Part shown: one piece after another, positions 22,382-33,800 of the stretch | How the letters are laid out: every line of letters starts with the position of its first letter | Numbering within the stretch: the stretch's first letter is position 1 | Assembly: GCF_030272615.1 (NCBI RefSeq) | Contig: NC_081405.1 | Coordinates: 652,878,920-652,942,919 of the forward strand | Length of the DNA stretch: 64,000 nt | From: Cryptomeria japonica | Lineage: Eukaryota > Streptophyta > Pinopsida > Cupressales > Cupressaceae | Reading direction: 5' to 3' | Translations under genes and position numbers: made by a program | Notes under the pieces: model-generated | The model's input: only the letters and a program-made list of their open reading frames with translations | Databases searched by the model: none | Told to the model about the DNA's origin: nothing

Positions 22382-24056
22382 TGATAGTTCTGATACTTAA
22401 TGTTAAGTACAGATGCCAAGCTAATAAGATGGGGGGGGGGGTGAATCATACAAACTTAATCTTCCATAAAAACATCATATTCAACCTCGATAACATATAC
22501 TTCAGTAATATAACCGAAAGTGGTAAACATGCAAACTCAAAAGCATATAAACATTGTATGCGGGAAAAGTGGGTCGATAAAACTCAATATGTGAAAATAT
22601 TACTAAATACTAGTCCACACACACACAGCGGACTTCTTGATGCAAGCTATGGAGTAATAACGTATTACTCAGCTTCCCAAGGAGGGTCCCATGGTATGAA
22701 TATGGTCATTTTTATACGTCTACAAACATCATAAACCTCATAACACTAGATTTAACGTGGAAAACCAAATAGGGAAAAACCACTGTGGGATTTTAGACCC
22801 ACTAAGAAATATACTCTTCTAGAGTATGCTTGGTTAAAAGCAAATCCTGTTAAAGATTACAAACACATTGCTAGATGTGACCCAGTTAAGGAATTTCCCT
22901 CAGATCTATTAGGATCTTCACCTTGTTAGAAGTGACCTTGTTAAAGGATTTCAAACACTCAAGCAGAATGTCACCTTGCTAGAGGGTTTTACAAATAAGA
23001 CTGCTAAGTCCACTCGGTTAAGAGATTTTCTGTCACTTCACAAAATAACAGTAATAAAAATCTATCTGCAACTTCACATCTAAAATGCTAAAGTAGATTC
23101 TTATTTGCTCAATACAATATAGACATAGAATTAATCTTGTCCATCTGTTGGGCTCTATACTTTCTTATACAAACAATTCTTCAAGCTTCTATTCTCAGTA
23201 ATTACTATGTAGCATCCCTGTGCATACACTTGCCCGCATACATTGTTTATCAACAGTTCCCTATTTATAAACAACTGCCAACCGCTTAATCTCCTTGATC
23301 ACATTTCCCATGATCAATCATAGCCATCAGATCTTCAAACTTTGTCCAGGTTCAATGTATCCTTTGATCTGAAAACGTTTTACCCCACCTTGGAACTTGC
23401 ATACATTTCTTGGAACTTGTGCTAGGGTATTGTGGTTCAATCTAAACTGTAGATCTTCATGCCGATTTTCCTTTGCCATATATTCTTTAACAAACTTCAT
23501 TCACGACATACCAATCATTTAATCATAGCCAGCTTATCAGCTTCCTTCATTAAATAATTCTTTTAATCATTTAATGCATTCTGTTATTACTCGGTTGCAA
23601 CTCAGTAAATACTAAACTTCACTCTGTAGACATTCTGCCTTCATTAAGCGATAGCGATAACCTTAGGGTTTACCGACTAGGTTCTTTGCTTGGTAACATA
23701 GTATAGTATTAACCTTACAATAAATAACATATGTATGATATCAAAACAATCTAAACATCATGATATCATCATTGTCTAACTCGGTAATAGTTGTGCACTG
23801 AATAACTTATTCATCCCCTTATTCATCATATTCTTTCTATGTCTTTTACTGACATCTTTATACTCATCAAATCATACTTCTTAAGATATGGCAACATCAT
23901 ACTGAATTAGAAAATCAATTTCTTGACATCAATGACAAAATAATAATATTAAGATAGTAAACATCCTTAATTAGTTATATCCATAATCATCAACAACCTT
24001 CTCAATATCCTTATTGAAATGCCAACAATCTCCCTTTGTCGGTTATAATGCCAATA
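22382..24056 (-). repeat. 5' LTR of E4, enlarged by an insertion
   Basis: 1675 bp against 1487 in its partner; 175 of the extra bases are the insertion plus its target copy. The outer end reads gccaata rather than gccaaca, so the terminal CA has become TA. Target copy atgcc follows. Confidence 0.88.
22555..22724. mobile_element. 170-bp insertion in the E4 LTR (candidate solo TRIM-type LTR)
   Basis: Absent from the other E4 LTR. It starts TG and ends CA and is bounded by a 5-bp direct repeat aacat (22550-22554 and 22725-22729), the signature of an LTR-element insertion, yet it is only 170 bp and has no coding capacity. It contains an 8-bp inverted repeat (22652-22659 with 22663-22670). On the minus strand 22673-22692 resembles the 3' control region of plant 5S rRNA (shared blocks ATGGG, ACC, TCCT, GGGAAG). 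A 5S-like LTR would recall the Cassandra TRIM family. Insertion is well supported; family assignment is not. Confidence 0.6.
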
Positions 24057-24076
24057 ATGCCCCTTGTGGGCATGGC

Positions 24077-27010
24077 AAGAATTCGGATCTCTGGGAGTAG
24101 ACCGGCCATGTACTCCATTAGGTGAAAAAGTAAAAGGTGTCATCTTTCCCCCCTACTATTGTGGTTTGAACATCAAACAACATGTAATGGGACAAGACCA
24201 TGAAAAAATAAAGTTCTACATTTTCCTGTCATAAACATAATTTTCATGTGATTTTACCAAAGCCAATCTGGAAACATTACTATATTATGCCTCATTGCAT
24301 ACACAATCTCTAGCTTCATTCATTAGTATGTTGTACCCAACATGCTCAACATGTCCTTTACCATCTTGCACCACAACACCATTCACATACTAAAACATAT
24401 CATGAACTGAAGTATTCTTTTCCCATTCATAACCCAATGCATGCTCATATTCAACTTAATTGACATGTTTTATTGAATTAGTACCCAGTTGAATTGAAAA
24501 ATAAAAACACTCATATTCAAACATACAACTGGAATCATTCAACATGTCTCCACAACAAGTTTGCATAATATATTATAAATCTTCAAAGGAAATTGTTACA
24601 AACCTTATGAATTATGCAAACAGTCTTCCAATATATGGAAAAAAAAATTCTATATTGGCTCACTTTGTAACAACAACTCATCTTCCTAGCAAGAAGAATC
24701 ATTAAGAAATCCCAATCTATCCATAAGTTCACTTACTTCTTTATCCTCTACACAAGATGTAGTAGTGCTATCAAAATCCTATATACACTCATAAGAATAT
24801 AATTTTGATTCACAAAGATAATCTAGTTTAGGTTTACAATCAATGCCCAAGTCCATTGGAAAACTTTCAAAATGGGGTTCCAATAAATAGGAGGACACAT
24901 CATCATGGGAATCAATACATAGAGCCAAGATCTTACACGTACCAAAGTTATTGGATTCATTATCACCCTTTTTTAGACCTATCATTACTTTGAATATGGC
25001 AATCAAATAATATCTCACCCTCATACGCATTATCACTCTGCATATTAACTAACCCACTAGTAGAAAGAAGATCACATATATATGTGTCATCCTCAGCTTG
25101 AGAAAAGCACAAGAACTCATATTCAGTTTTGTTTACATGTCTTTGATACTCCATTGATAATAAACTTGAGATTCATTCATTGCTTCATGAACCATTGATT
25201 TGATCTATGTCTTCTACTACTTCCTCTTCTTGATCTCCATTAGTGCTATTAGTATTACCAAGTTGTAAATCATGATCGACCACACTATTACTATCATCAA
25301 ATTGTGAAGACTCAATAGACTAATCATAAAATAAATTTCCCCTACCATAGGAGATTGAATCTCCAACAACCTTATCAAAAAAATGGTCATAATCCGCCAT
25401 AGACAACAAGCTTTCTATGTGTTCATTCTAATTTACACTTGGATTCTCATGATATCAACTCACTCCTACACATTGTTCTTACATGGATTGATTATAATCC
25501 TCGCTTTCATGCTCTTTAACACTAAATTGAGTGTTCTCACTAGCATCGTTAGCTGATGAATATTTTTTTTGGGGATAGACACAATTATTAATGTTGTCAT
25601 CAACACCAATGTTGCACATTACACCATCTTCAACCTCTACTCTCTCATTAACGTCTTCATCTGAGGTTGAAACCACTTGGTTATTTGCGCACACATAATT
25701 GTCAATAACTTCAACACATTTAGTATCATCACCAATACTTATAGACAACAAATTTTGCATGTATTCATCTCTCATTTTCTCCATGGTATCTAAAGAATCA
25801 TATGCCACCTGCATATCTATTATTCTGAATTATTTCAACAGTGCACTAAAACCTTCTTCAAAATCTTTTGTCAGGATTGTTGATTTTTTGTTTTTCTCAG
25901 ATTGGTTATCCATGATAGGTCTTTCAAGTGTAAAATTTGAAAAAAATGGCTAAGTGTTTAAGCCCTATGCACCTTGGGTTGGCCCTTTTTTTATTTTGTC
26001 ATTGACTTGTTCAACCAATTTTTTTAAAGGGTCAATTTCATGGGTTTATGTTCGTATCATAACCGACGCCTCCTATTTTCCGTAGAATGCTTTTACCAAC
26101 TAGCTAGGTTTATCCTTAGGGATTTTCTTTATTTTCCTAAGTTTACTTTGTATGGCCTCTTGACCCATTGTTATTATTCAATTCCCCACATGGTCAATAG
26201 TGTGCTTTATAAGTTCACCCTCCTTCCCTACAATATTTCTAACTATTTTTTATGTAACCATGTGGGTATATGGTGAAGAAAAGGAAAAGAAGGTACCAAA
26301 GGAAATATTGACCCCTCAACCCCATGGTGATAATATATTGCCAACTTAAGTTTATGGTTGTGCGGGGGGAGATGTAAGAAAGAAATATAAGTGGATTATG
26401 AACCTGCACTCCTGCGTAAGTCACATGAAAAGATCAAGGAACTTACGAGTGTGTAGGGTTGAAGGAAAGTAAAATAGGAGGACCTCGTATCCCCGCGAGG
26501 TTAATACCAATAGGAAAATGTGTAGTGCGAGCTTGCTAGGTTAACTCTAAATATGTTTTTTAAAAAGTGCTGAATGGATGTCCATGATGGAAGTCAAAAG
26601 TGGTCCTACCATTGGATCTGATGAAGTGATCTACATCGACGACTGGATTTTAAAGTTGTGCACGACTATTTGTTGCCTATTCAGAACAACTCGCCATTAA
26701 TGTTGATAGGATGGGATTTTGGTTCCAATTGCAAGGAACTAAATACCAATCTTGAAATGACATTTCCCACTTTGCTTTCTGGAGTCTAGAAATATTTGAA
26801 GCTTAGAGTGGGAATAAAAGGAATCATGAGCACAAAACATTGGAGGGTGGGAAAATTCTGCAACAATGGGGGCAATTGAACCAGTAAGTGAATTTTAATC
26901 CTTTTTCTGTCTTTTGAAAGTGGAAAATTTCATTTGCAAAATTGAGAGTTAGGGTTGTGTAGACTAGTAAAAGGATTTTAGGAACCCTGGTGTGCACATA
27001 ATTTCACAAA
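24077..27010. other. Decayed sequence with weak minus-strand ORFs
   Basis: No gene can be named. Two minus-strand frames may be remains of one coding region: 25479-25953 (D/E/N-rich, with stops; it contains VAYDSLDTMEKMRDEYMQNL) and 24779-25154 (acidic, C-containing). They lie on the same strand as the Gag remnant at 42630-43513, so they may belong to one old Gypsy-like element, but I see no protease or polymerase motif. 26000-27010 holds nothing I can support. Confidence 0.35.
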
Positions 27011-28479
27011 ATGTTGAAGAAGGGGGAGTCTTTTATGAGTAAGAATAAAGAAAAGGCTGGAGAGAAAGTGGAAATACTTCTAGTAGGATCCCCTGTGATT
27101 ATAATTCAATACCAAACTGGACAATTGGAAGGCACTAGAGTTAAGACTACCACTCAGGTTGAAGTTACAAAGCCAAAGACCCCTAAGAAAAGAAAAAGAA
27201 AGGCAGGTGAGTCATCTTCTCCTAAGGAGAAAAAGCCTAGGGCTCCTAGGAAGAAGGAAGTAAAACCTGTTGAAGAAGGGTAGGCTATGGAAACTTTGAA
27301 TATTGAGCATTAGATCCTTGTGGAGAGGTTGGAGTAGCATGCTCAAAGGCCTAAAGTAAATGTGGAAGCCTTGTAGGCCCTTGCAAGGAAAAAGGCATCC
27401 TTATGTCAAGATCTTTTAGATGTGCTCCCTATATCCACCATGAACAACAAACATAGTAATGATCTTAAGGACTTGTGTCTACACTATAGAGATGCATATA
27501 TCCTTGAGAGAGGGTGGAAACTATTCTCATATTTCTATAGAAATAAGAATGCGCCTATTCTCAAAAGTAATCCATGGTCTTTGAATATGGCTAGGCTGAT
27601 TGTGCTTGATATTTTTGTTGAAGTGGATCTTATTAGATATCTGACAACAAAGTATGATCCAACTTCAAGGACAAAAAAAGATGTAGAGGGTCATGTCCTG
27701 GTGGATATAAGTGATCTAGCAATCATTAATTGTTTTGGCATAATTGGGCAAGGCCAGATTAAAATTAATAAAAAAAAATTGAAGCAAACTACAAGAGGAA
27801 AATGAGAACATATAGAGAAAAGGAGGTGCCTCTTTTCAAGCTCAAGGATTGGCAATTTAGTACTCTTCCTATACCACCATCTGAGAATAACTCCTTTTCT
27901 ATTAATAAATTAGAGCAATGCTTTATTAAAATATATTATGCCTTTTGCCAAATATTGGGGTTAGATGCTGAAGACAAGGTCCTTGTTTGGATAATGTTGA
28001 TGGCCATGAGGACTCAACACAAATATGTTAATTTGGAATATAATTTTGTATCATATATTTCCATACAAATTCATGAGGGATTGTTGAAGTTTGTGCAGAA
28101 CCCCCGAGAGATCAAGTCCAAATATTTCTCTTTGTTATGCCATCTTATTCTATTTTAGCACAAATATGAATGTAGTGGAGAGATTTAAATAAAATTCTAT
28201 GACAATCAAGGCATGCCATACCCAATTTAGAGGTGGTGTTACATTTAGGGCAAGCAATCTGATGTGGCAACTTATGTGATTTTTCACCAACACTATGTAA
28301 TGAGGATTGTACACTGGATGGGATATAAAATGGACAAGATACCAACAAAGGTTATGGATTTTTTGAGGCCAAAGGATAGAAGGATGGATGATGGTAGAAG
28401 ATTTAACTTTGGTGAATGGTTCTTATTCTACAATTATACTCTTATTAGAGTATATGGTTTCCCACAACCACCTCATTAG
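27011..28479 (+). pseudogene. Unrecognised plus-strand ORF, broken
   Basis: Four open stretches follow one another on the plus strand: 27011-27283 (very Lys-rich, repeated KPKTPKKRKRK-like blocks, candidate nuclear signal), 27422-27805, 27802-28158 (4-base overlap in another frame, a likely frameshift) and 28264-28479. The middle part looks like a folded domain: DAYILERGWKLFSYFYR, SLNMARLIVLDIF, DISDLAIINCFG, LILEQCF-type helices. Remains continue in broken form to about 29480. The basic N-terminus and the helical body recall the large unrecognised ORF of E5, but I cannot show homology. It could be the extra ORF of an LTR element or an old host gene. Confidence 0.4.
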
Positions 28480-29499
28480 TTACCAATAATTTTTCCCCAA
28501 GACTTGCTTTTCTTGAATTTATGTGGCAGTTCCTTTGGATGGAGAAAATGCATATGTTTGGTAATAAGAAAGGATCTTTTCTTTCCAGGTCGACTAAGTT
28601 TGGTGATTTTTCTATTGGAGACAAAGTTTTGGAAAAATTATAAAATTATATCATTGAAAGATATGCTTTGAAAATTGGGAGTTGAAGAAACTATGATCTT
28701 GAAGGTTTCATGGAATGACTTAAGGATGAACATATGAACAATGGCCATTTTGTACATGATGTAGATTATAATGAATATGTGATAAGAATTACATTGATAT
28801 TGTTGTTGTTGTTCAGAGAAGGAAAAAGTGGGCTATCCTTATCAGGATTGAGGATGAAATAAGAAAGAGATACCCTAACTTTGAAAGGTTTTCCAATAAA
28901 GAAATTAATGAAGTGAAAAGAATAGAAACTACGATAGAGAAATTACAAATTATATATGAGGGAAAATATGAGCTTGATGAAGAAGAAGCAAGGCAAGACA
29001 TTTAGGTCCCTCTTCAGTATTCAAATGAAGTAGCCCAAGGACCTTTGATTGAGGGATCAACAAAGCATTCACCTGCTACAATAAAAACAAGGGTTGAGGA
29101 TGTAAATCCTCCATCATTACAACATGAAGAATCTGGTCCAAGATAAGAGATTAGTGAGGTTGCAAGTATCCTTATAAAATTGTATGTTAATGAGGAAGTG
29201 GAGTAGCCACTGGTATCACCCCCAAGGGATGAAGGTGTAGGAGAGGGAACTTGGTCATATAGTACATCTTGATAGGAAAAGTACCATTAAAGAATATGAA
29301 GATGAATGTGCTATTTCTGCTCATGCTCTTATGATAGATGACAACTTCATCAAGCGGCCATAGTTTAAAGCATTATAGTTAAAGGTGAAGGGACCCGTAG
29401 ATGGAATTTTAGAAAATGCAACTCTGGAAGATATTAACCTAGACCACCTCAACCTAAACGAAGCGAGACAAATTGTAAAAGAATGTGGGGTGTTATTGG

Positions 29500-30590
29500 T
29501 GTTAATATTAACTAGTGATTGAGAGGGGGGTGAATCAACACTATACCAGTTTATTATAATTTTAACCTTAATCAAAACTCTTATTCAAACTTTAACACTT
29601 ATCAGTATAAGCAACATTAATAAGAAACATGCATACACAAAATTAAACACACATGACAATCAAGATTTATCACGTGGAAACCCAAATGGGAGAAAACCAC
29701 GCTATGAGTAGAAACTCACAAAATCTGCACTATTCTTAAGTATGCCCGGTGAGGAGCCATCCCTGTTAGGAGATTACAAAGACACTATTAAGTGCCACCC
29801 GATTAAGGGATTTTCTTCAAGGCCTGTTAGAACCTTTACCCTGTTAGAGGTAGCCTTGTTAAAGGAATTAGGATCATCATTTAGGATGTCACCTAGTTAA
29901 GTGATTTTACAAAGGGACCTGTTAAAGTCCACACAGTTAAGGGATTTTACTGTGCTACAATTATTAGAGAGTAACAAATCATTGATCTGATGATGACACT
30001 TTTCTGTCATATAGATCCGTTCTATATTTGCTTCAATATTTTCTCTTTGATAGCTTCACCGATTCATGAGGAACCCTTCTGCACTTCACTTATTCTGCAC
30101 CTTTTCTCTAACTTCCAACTTCAATCCACTCACAACTTCAACAACAACAAAAATTCAAGATGAAAATCATGTATATATCTGTCTTCAATCTTGGTGCTAA
30201 CTTTCCCTTGAAAAATCAAACTCAAGAAATCATTCTATGCACCAATTTGTTCATTTGTCAAATCTCACCGATTATACCGATGGGACTAGCTGTTCATGCC
30301 ACAAATCTTGTTGGTTATCGAACAAGCATTGTGACTTCAACTGAAACTTTCTAAATTTAACCATTGTGATCTATTGCCAGTTATTTTCTTTATATTGATG
30401 AACCTTCTTTACTCTACTTAATCTATAGGTTGCTTCTTGTAAACTGGTCTCTGCTTATCAGTGGAAGTCTTTAGTCCCCTATTCCTTGCCAAACCACTAT
30501 AACCTTTTTTCAATTGGTTATGATGACATCTAAACTAGTATTTCCATCAATGACAACTTCTTAAGTACTCCAAACTTCATGATGCCAATA
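29500..30590 (-). repeat. 3' LTR of E5
   Basis: 1091 bp. In plus-strand view it starts TGTTAATATTAAC, has a G-run at 29522-29532 and ends gccaata; the partner LTR keeps gccaaca. It shares with the E3/E4/E6 LTRs the gttaagggatttt words and the cgtggaaacccaaatgggag fold-back block. Confidence 0.88.
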
Positions 30591-30606
30591 ATCTCCCCCT
30601 TTGGCA
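30591..30606 (-). promoter_or_regulatory. Polypurine tract of E5
   Basis: Minus strand aaagggggagat directly before the LTR, the same word as in E3 and E6. A further tract (plus-strand ttctccccctg, about 30657) lies upstream in the element. Confidence 0.75.
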
Positions 30607-30873
30607 TTGGTGGCAAAACATCTAGCTAGATTGAACTGAATATCCCTCTATTCCAATTCTCCCCCTGTTCTCTGCCTTCACCGATACTACTCTGCCTCTA
30701 CCGATGGATGAATCTCTGGTTCTGGTTCTCCCTGTGTCTTCTCTGCCTCTTCCTACTACTCTACCTCTACTAGTGGATCTCTGCCTTCTCATATATATAA
30801 TCCATCTTACATTCATTCTCCCCTTTTTTGCAACAATGATAAAGAATGAAGGAATCAAATTATACAAAGTAAT

Positions 30874-33800
30874 TTATGAGAGTAAGTTAAAAATTTCTTT
30901 GAAGTTGACCTTAGCAACCTCCAAAGAAGATTCCCATGTAGGCTTTACTTGTTTTATACTGATAATTTGTCCATGTAGGTGTGTGACCAAATCCTCTATG
31001 TCATCCATTGTCTTGCAGTCAGGTCTACTGATGAGGCCTTCTCCTTGTTTCACATTGCCTTGCAATAAATAAATGAAAGGTGCAAAATATCATTGTATCT
31101 CTAGCAGATTTAGAGCTCATTTGTCCTCTTCTTCTTTCAGCTGGTGATTTCATGAGTCAACTATTTGACTTTTCCACTGAAAGTTGCTACTGAGATCATA
31201 AGAGGATCAAAGGAACCTAGAAGATCTTGAATTTCTGATTGATTCTTTACTCTTTTGACTTCAAGATCTTTGATGAAATCGGGGAAGTTTGAGAATCTGA
31301 CCAATAATTGGCCAACTTCCTTTAAGATTGATTTCACCTCTTCAGTGCTAGTAGAAAGAGCAACTTTTTCAACTGATATTTATTCCATTAAGTGCTCACC
31401 TCTTTTGGTTTCATACTACCTTGCTACAACCTTCTCCAGATTGGTTGCCTCTGAACTAATTGCTTTGACAAGAGTGCCCAATTGATCGATGATAGGTGCA
31501 TTCTCATCAATAGAAATATCAAGAATGAGATCATATAAGATTATCTTTGTAGTATTAAGAATTCTTTCCTTCTTTTTCTTTTCTTTAAGTTTGGCCTTTT
31601 CAGCTTGAATTCTTAATTTTTTTGAAACTTTTATAAGTTGTTTGGGGGTCATCTTCTTGATATCAATTACTGAGTCTTCCCCGTCATCCTCCTCTATTTA
31701 TTCTTCTTCTTCTTTAGCTTCTATCTCACAACTGGCTGAGAAGGGAAGTTTAGCTTTCTTTTTCTCAGTTTCCTTTTCTAAAACTAACTTCCTTAATCGA
31801 AGAAGTTTCCACCACTATTTTCTAACCACCTTCAAGTTGACCAGATGAAGAATCTTCTATCTTCTTCTCTTGTTCTAGTTCCTTGGTCTCCCTTGGACTA
31901 ATACCGGTTGTTCTTGTTTCCTTTAACTCTTAATTCTTCTTGTTTGCCTCCTACTTGTCTTGTTCCTTCTCCTCTATTCCATTAATAGATGCTATTGATG
32001 AGTCTATCATCTTGGAGTTTTCTTCCTTTGCACCTTTTTTTGGTAAATTAGGTTCATTTCTAGTAGAGTATGTTGTGAGAATATTTATTATCATCGGATG
32101 TCTTTAAGGTTTTTCCTCATAAGGGATGTCCTCAATTATAACTTCACCATCTCCAGGTTGCTTGGTTTGATTGGTTCCCTTTGCCAGTGTATCATCAATA
32201 TCAATAGTTTCAATAGTTGATTTTTCTCAACTGGTGGCTCTGCATCCTTTGTCAGATTAGGAATATCCGACACAATATCATAGGTGATGTCTTCAACTGA
32301 AAATTCATCAAACACATAAGTGGTGTCCTTGTATTTCCCTTTCCTCTTTTCTTGAGCAGTTGTATCTTGTCCTTGTTTCACTTCTTTTTCTATTTCGGCC
32401 TCCTTAGCTTCCTTTTGCTAGCTCAAAATTATTTTCCACATGTCAATGCCCTCATCATGCATAGCTTGAATGTCTCCTATGGCTACTTTCCCTATACTAT
32501 TCCTTATTTTGAAACGTTGTACATATGCTTCAGCCACTAAAGTTGCTTGATTTTAATCCAATTCATTTTGTACTTCCATGAGTGCCTTTATTATGTGTTC
32601 CTTCTAAATTGCCAAGGCATTTTTCCATCTCCCTTCAATGAGATTTTGTAAATCTGATCGAATTAATCCATGTAGTTCACTGGGGGTTCTACAAAAATGA
32701 TGTAAGTTCCAGATGAGTGCATCTTCAATTTTTCTTTGGTCTTCCTCATTGCAGAGGGGATACTTTCTCTCAACACTGGCTAAACCTCCATATTATTTGA
32801 TCCCATGGACCAATTCAGAAATAGTTAGAGCTACATTCCTACCACTTCTTATGACCTCTTTAATTACCACATCAGATTGAGTGTCAAAGTTATCATCCTC
32901 CATTTTGTCTTTCTTGGGCTTCTTCTTATCCTTTGTGTCAATTGACCTTTCACTCTTTTTCTTTCTTGTATATGTGACTCCTATCGATCCACTTCTACCT
33001 TGGGAAGATGTAGGAGTATTTGAGTATTTTTCTTTCATATATACTGTCGGTTTGCTTGATGTAGCACCCTTGGATCTTGTCTTGGACATTTTCTTCTTTT
33101 CATCTGTTTGCTCTTCATTTTTGCTTGATTTTGCCCCTGTTTGCTCACTTGTACCGGTGGAAGCAGTGGCACCAGATTCTTCACCTCCATATTTCTTGTC
33201 TAAGGTGTCAATCATTTTCCTAACCTTCTTTTGAATGATAGGCTCTTTGAGTTCCTTCTTCATTTTAGAGCTTTCCTCCTCATAAGTTCCAAATCTATTA
33301 TCTTTTCTGTCTACCGGTTTAGACAGTAACATGTTTGCATATATTTTTGCAATGTCTAACCTAATCTCATAACCCATAGCAGGTAACCAAAAAGTTCTAG
33401 GTTCAACTGCTTGAATGATGCAACACTCAGTATCAACAAGAAAGCAAATAGTGTCCTTGTATTTTTGAACTATACCGATCAGGATTATTTCTCTTTGATG
33501 CATTCTAATTTGGAATTCTTTAAAGTAACCCCATATTGTCTCTCCAAACTTATCAACTAAGTCTCTAATCATTTCACCTATCTGAACTGTGATAGGTTTA
33601 TCTATAGACCACACTACATTTCCCTTACCAGGAAATAAATTTTCACATAGAAGAAGATACATACCAATATTGAAACATACTTGAATGATTACTTTTTGTC
33701 CTTAATTCGGTCCATGTTCACTAGGAATTGACTCCTTATCATTTCACAAATGTTGTATGTTGCATCCTCTTTGATGATCCAATGAGCTGCATGGATAGCA

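Larger units (their letters stand above)
16206..24056 (-). mobile_element. E4: full-length Copia element, broken
   Basis: Minus-strand relative of E3 and E6. LTRs at 16206-17692 and 22382-24056, target duplication atgcc at 16201-16205 and 24057-24061. All domains of gag-pol are present in Copia order but interrupted. The right LTR is longer because of a 170-bp insertion. Both integrase Asp and the Glu are kept, making this the best-preserved integrase of the three relatives. Confidence 0.93.

Noticed and set aside
22381-22734. 117-codon plus-strand frame spanning the E4 LTR and the 170-bp insertion
   Set aside because: Chimera of LTR and insertion on the antisense strand; no relative has it.
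32881-33234. 117-codon plus-strand frame rich in Phe, Ser and Leu
   Set aside because: Antisense of the K/E/S-rich tail of the E5 large ORF.
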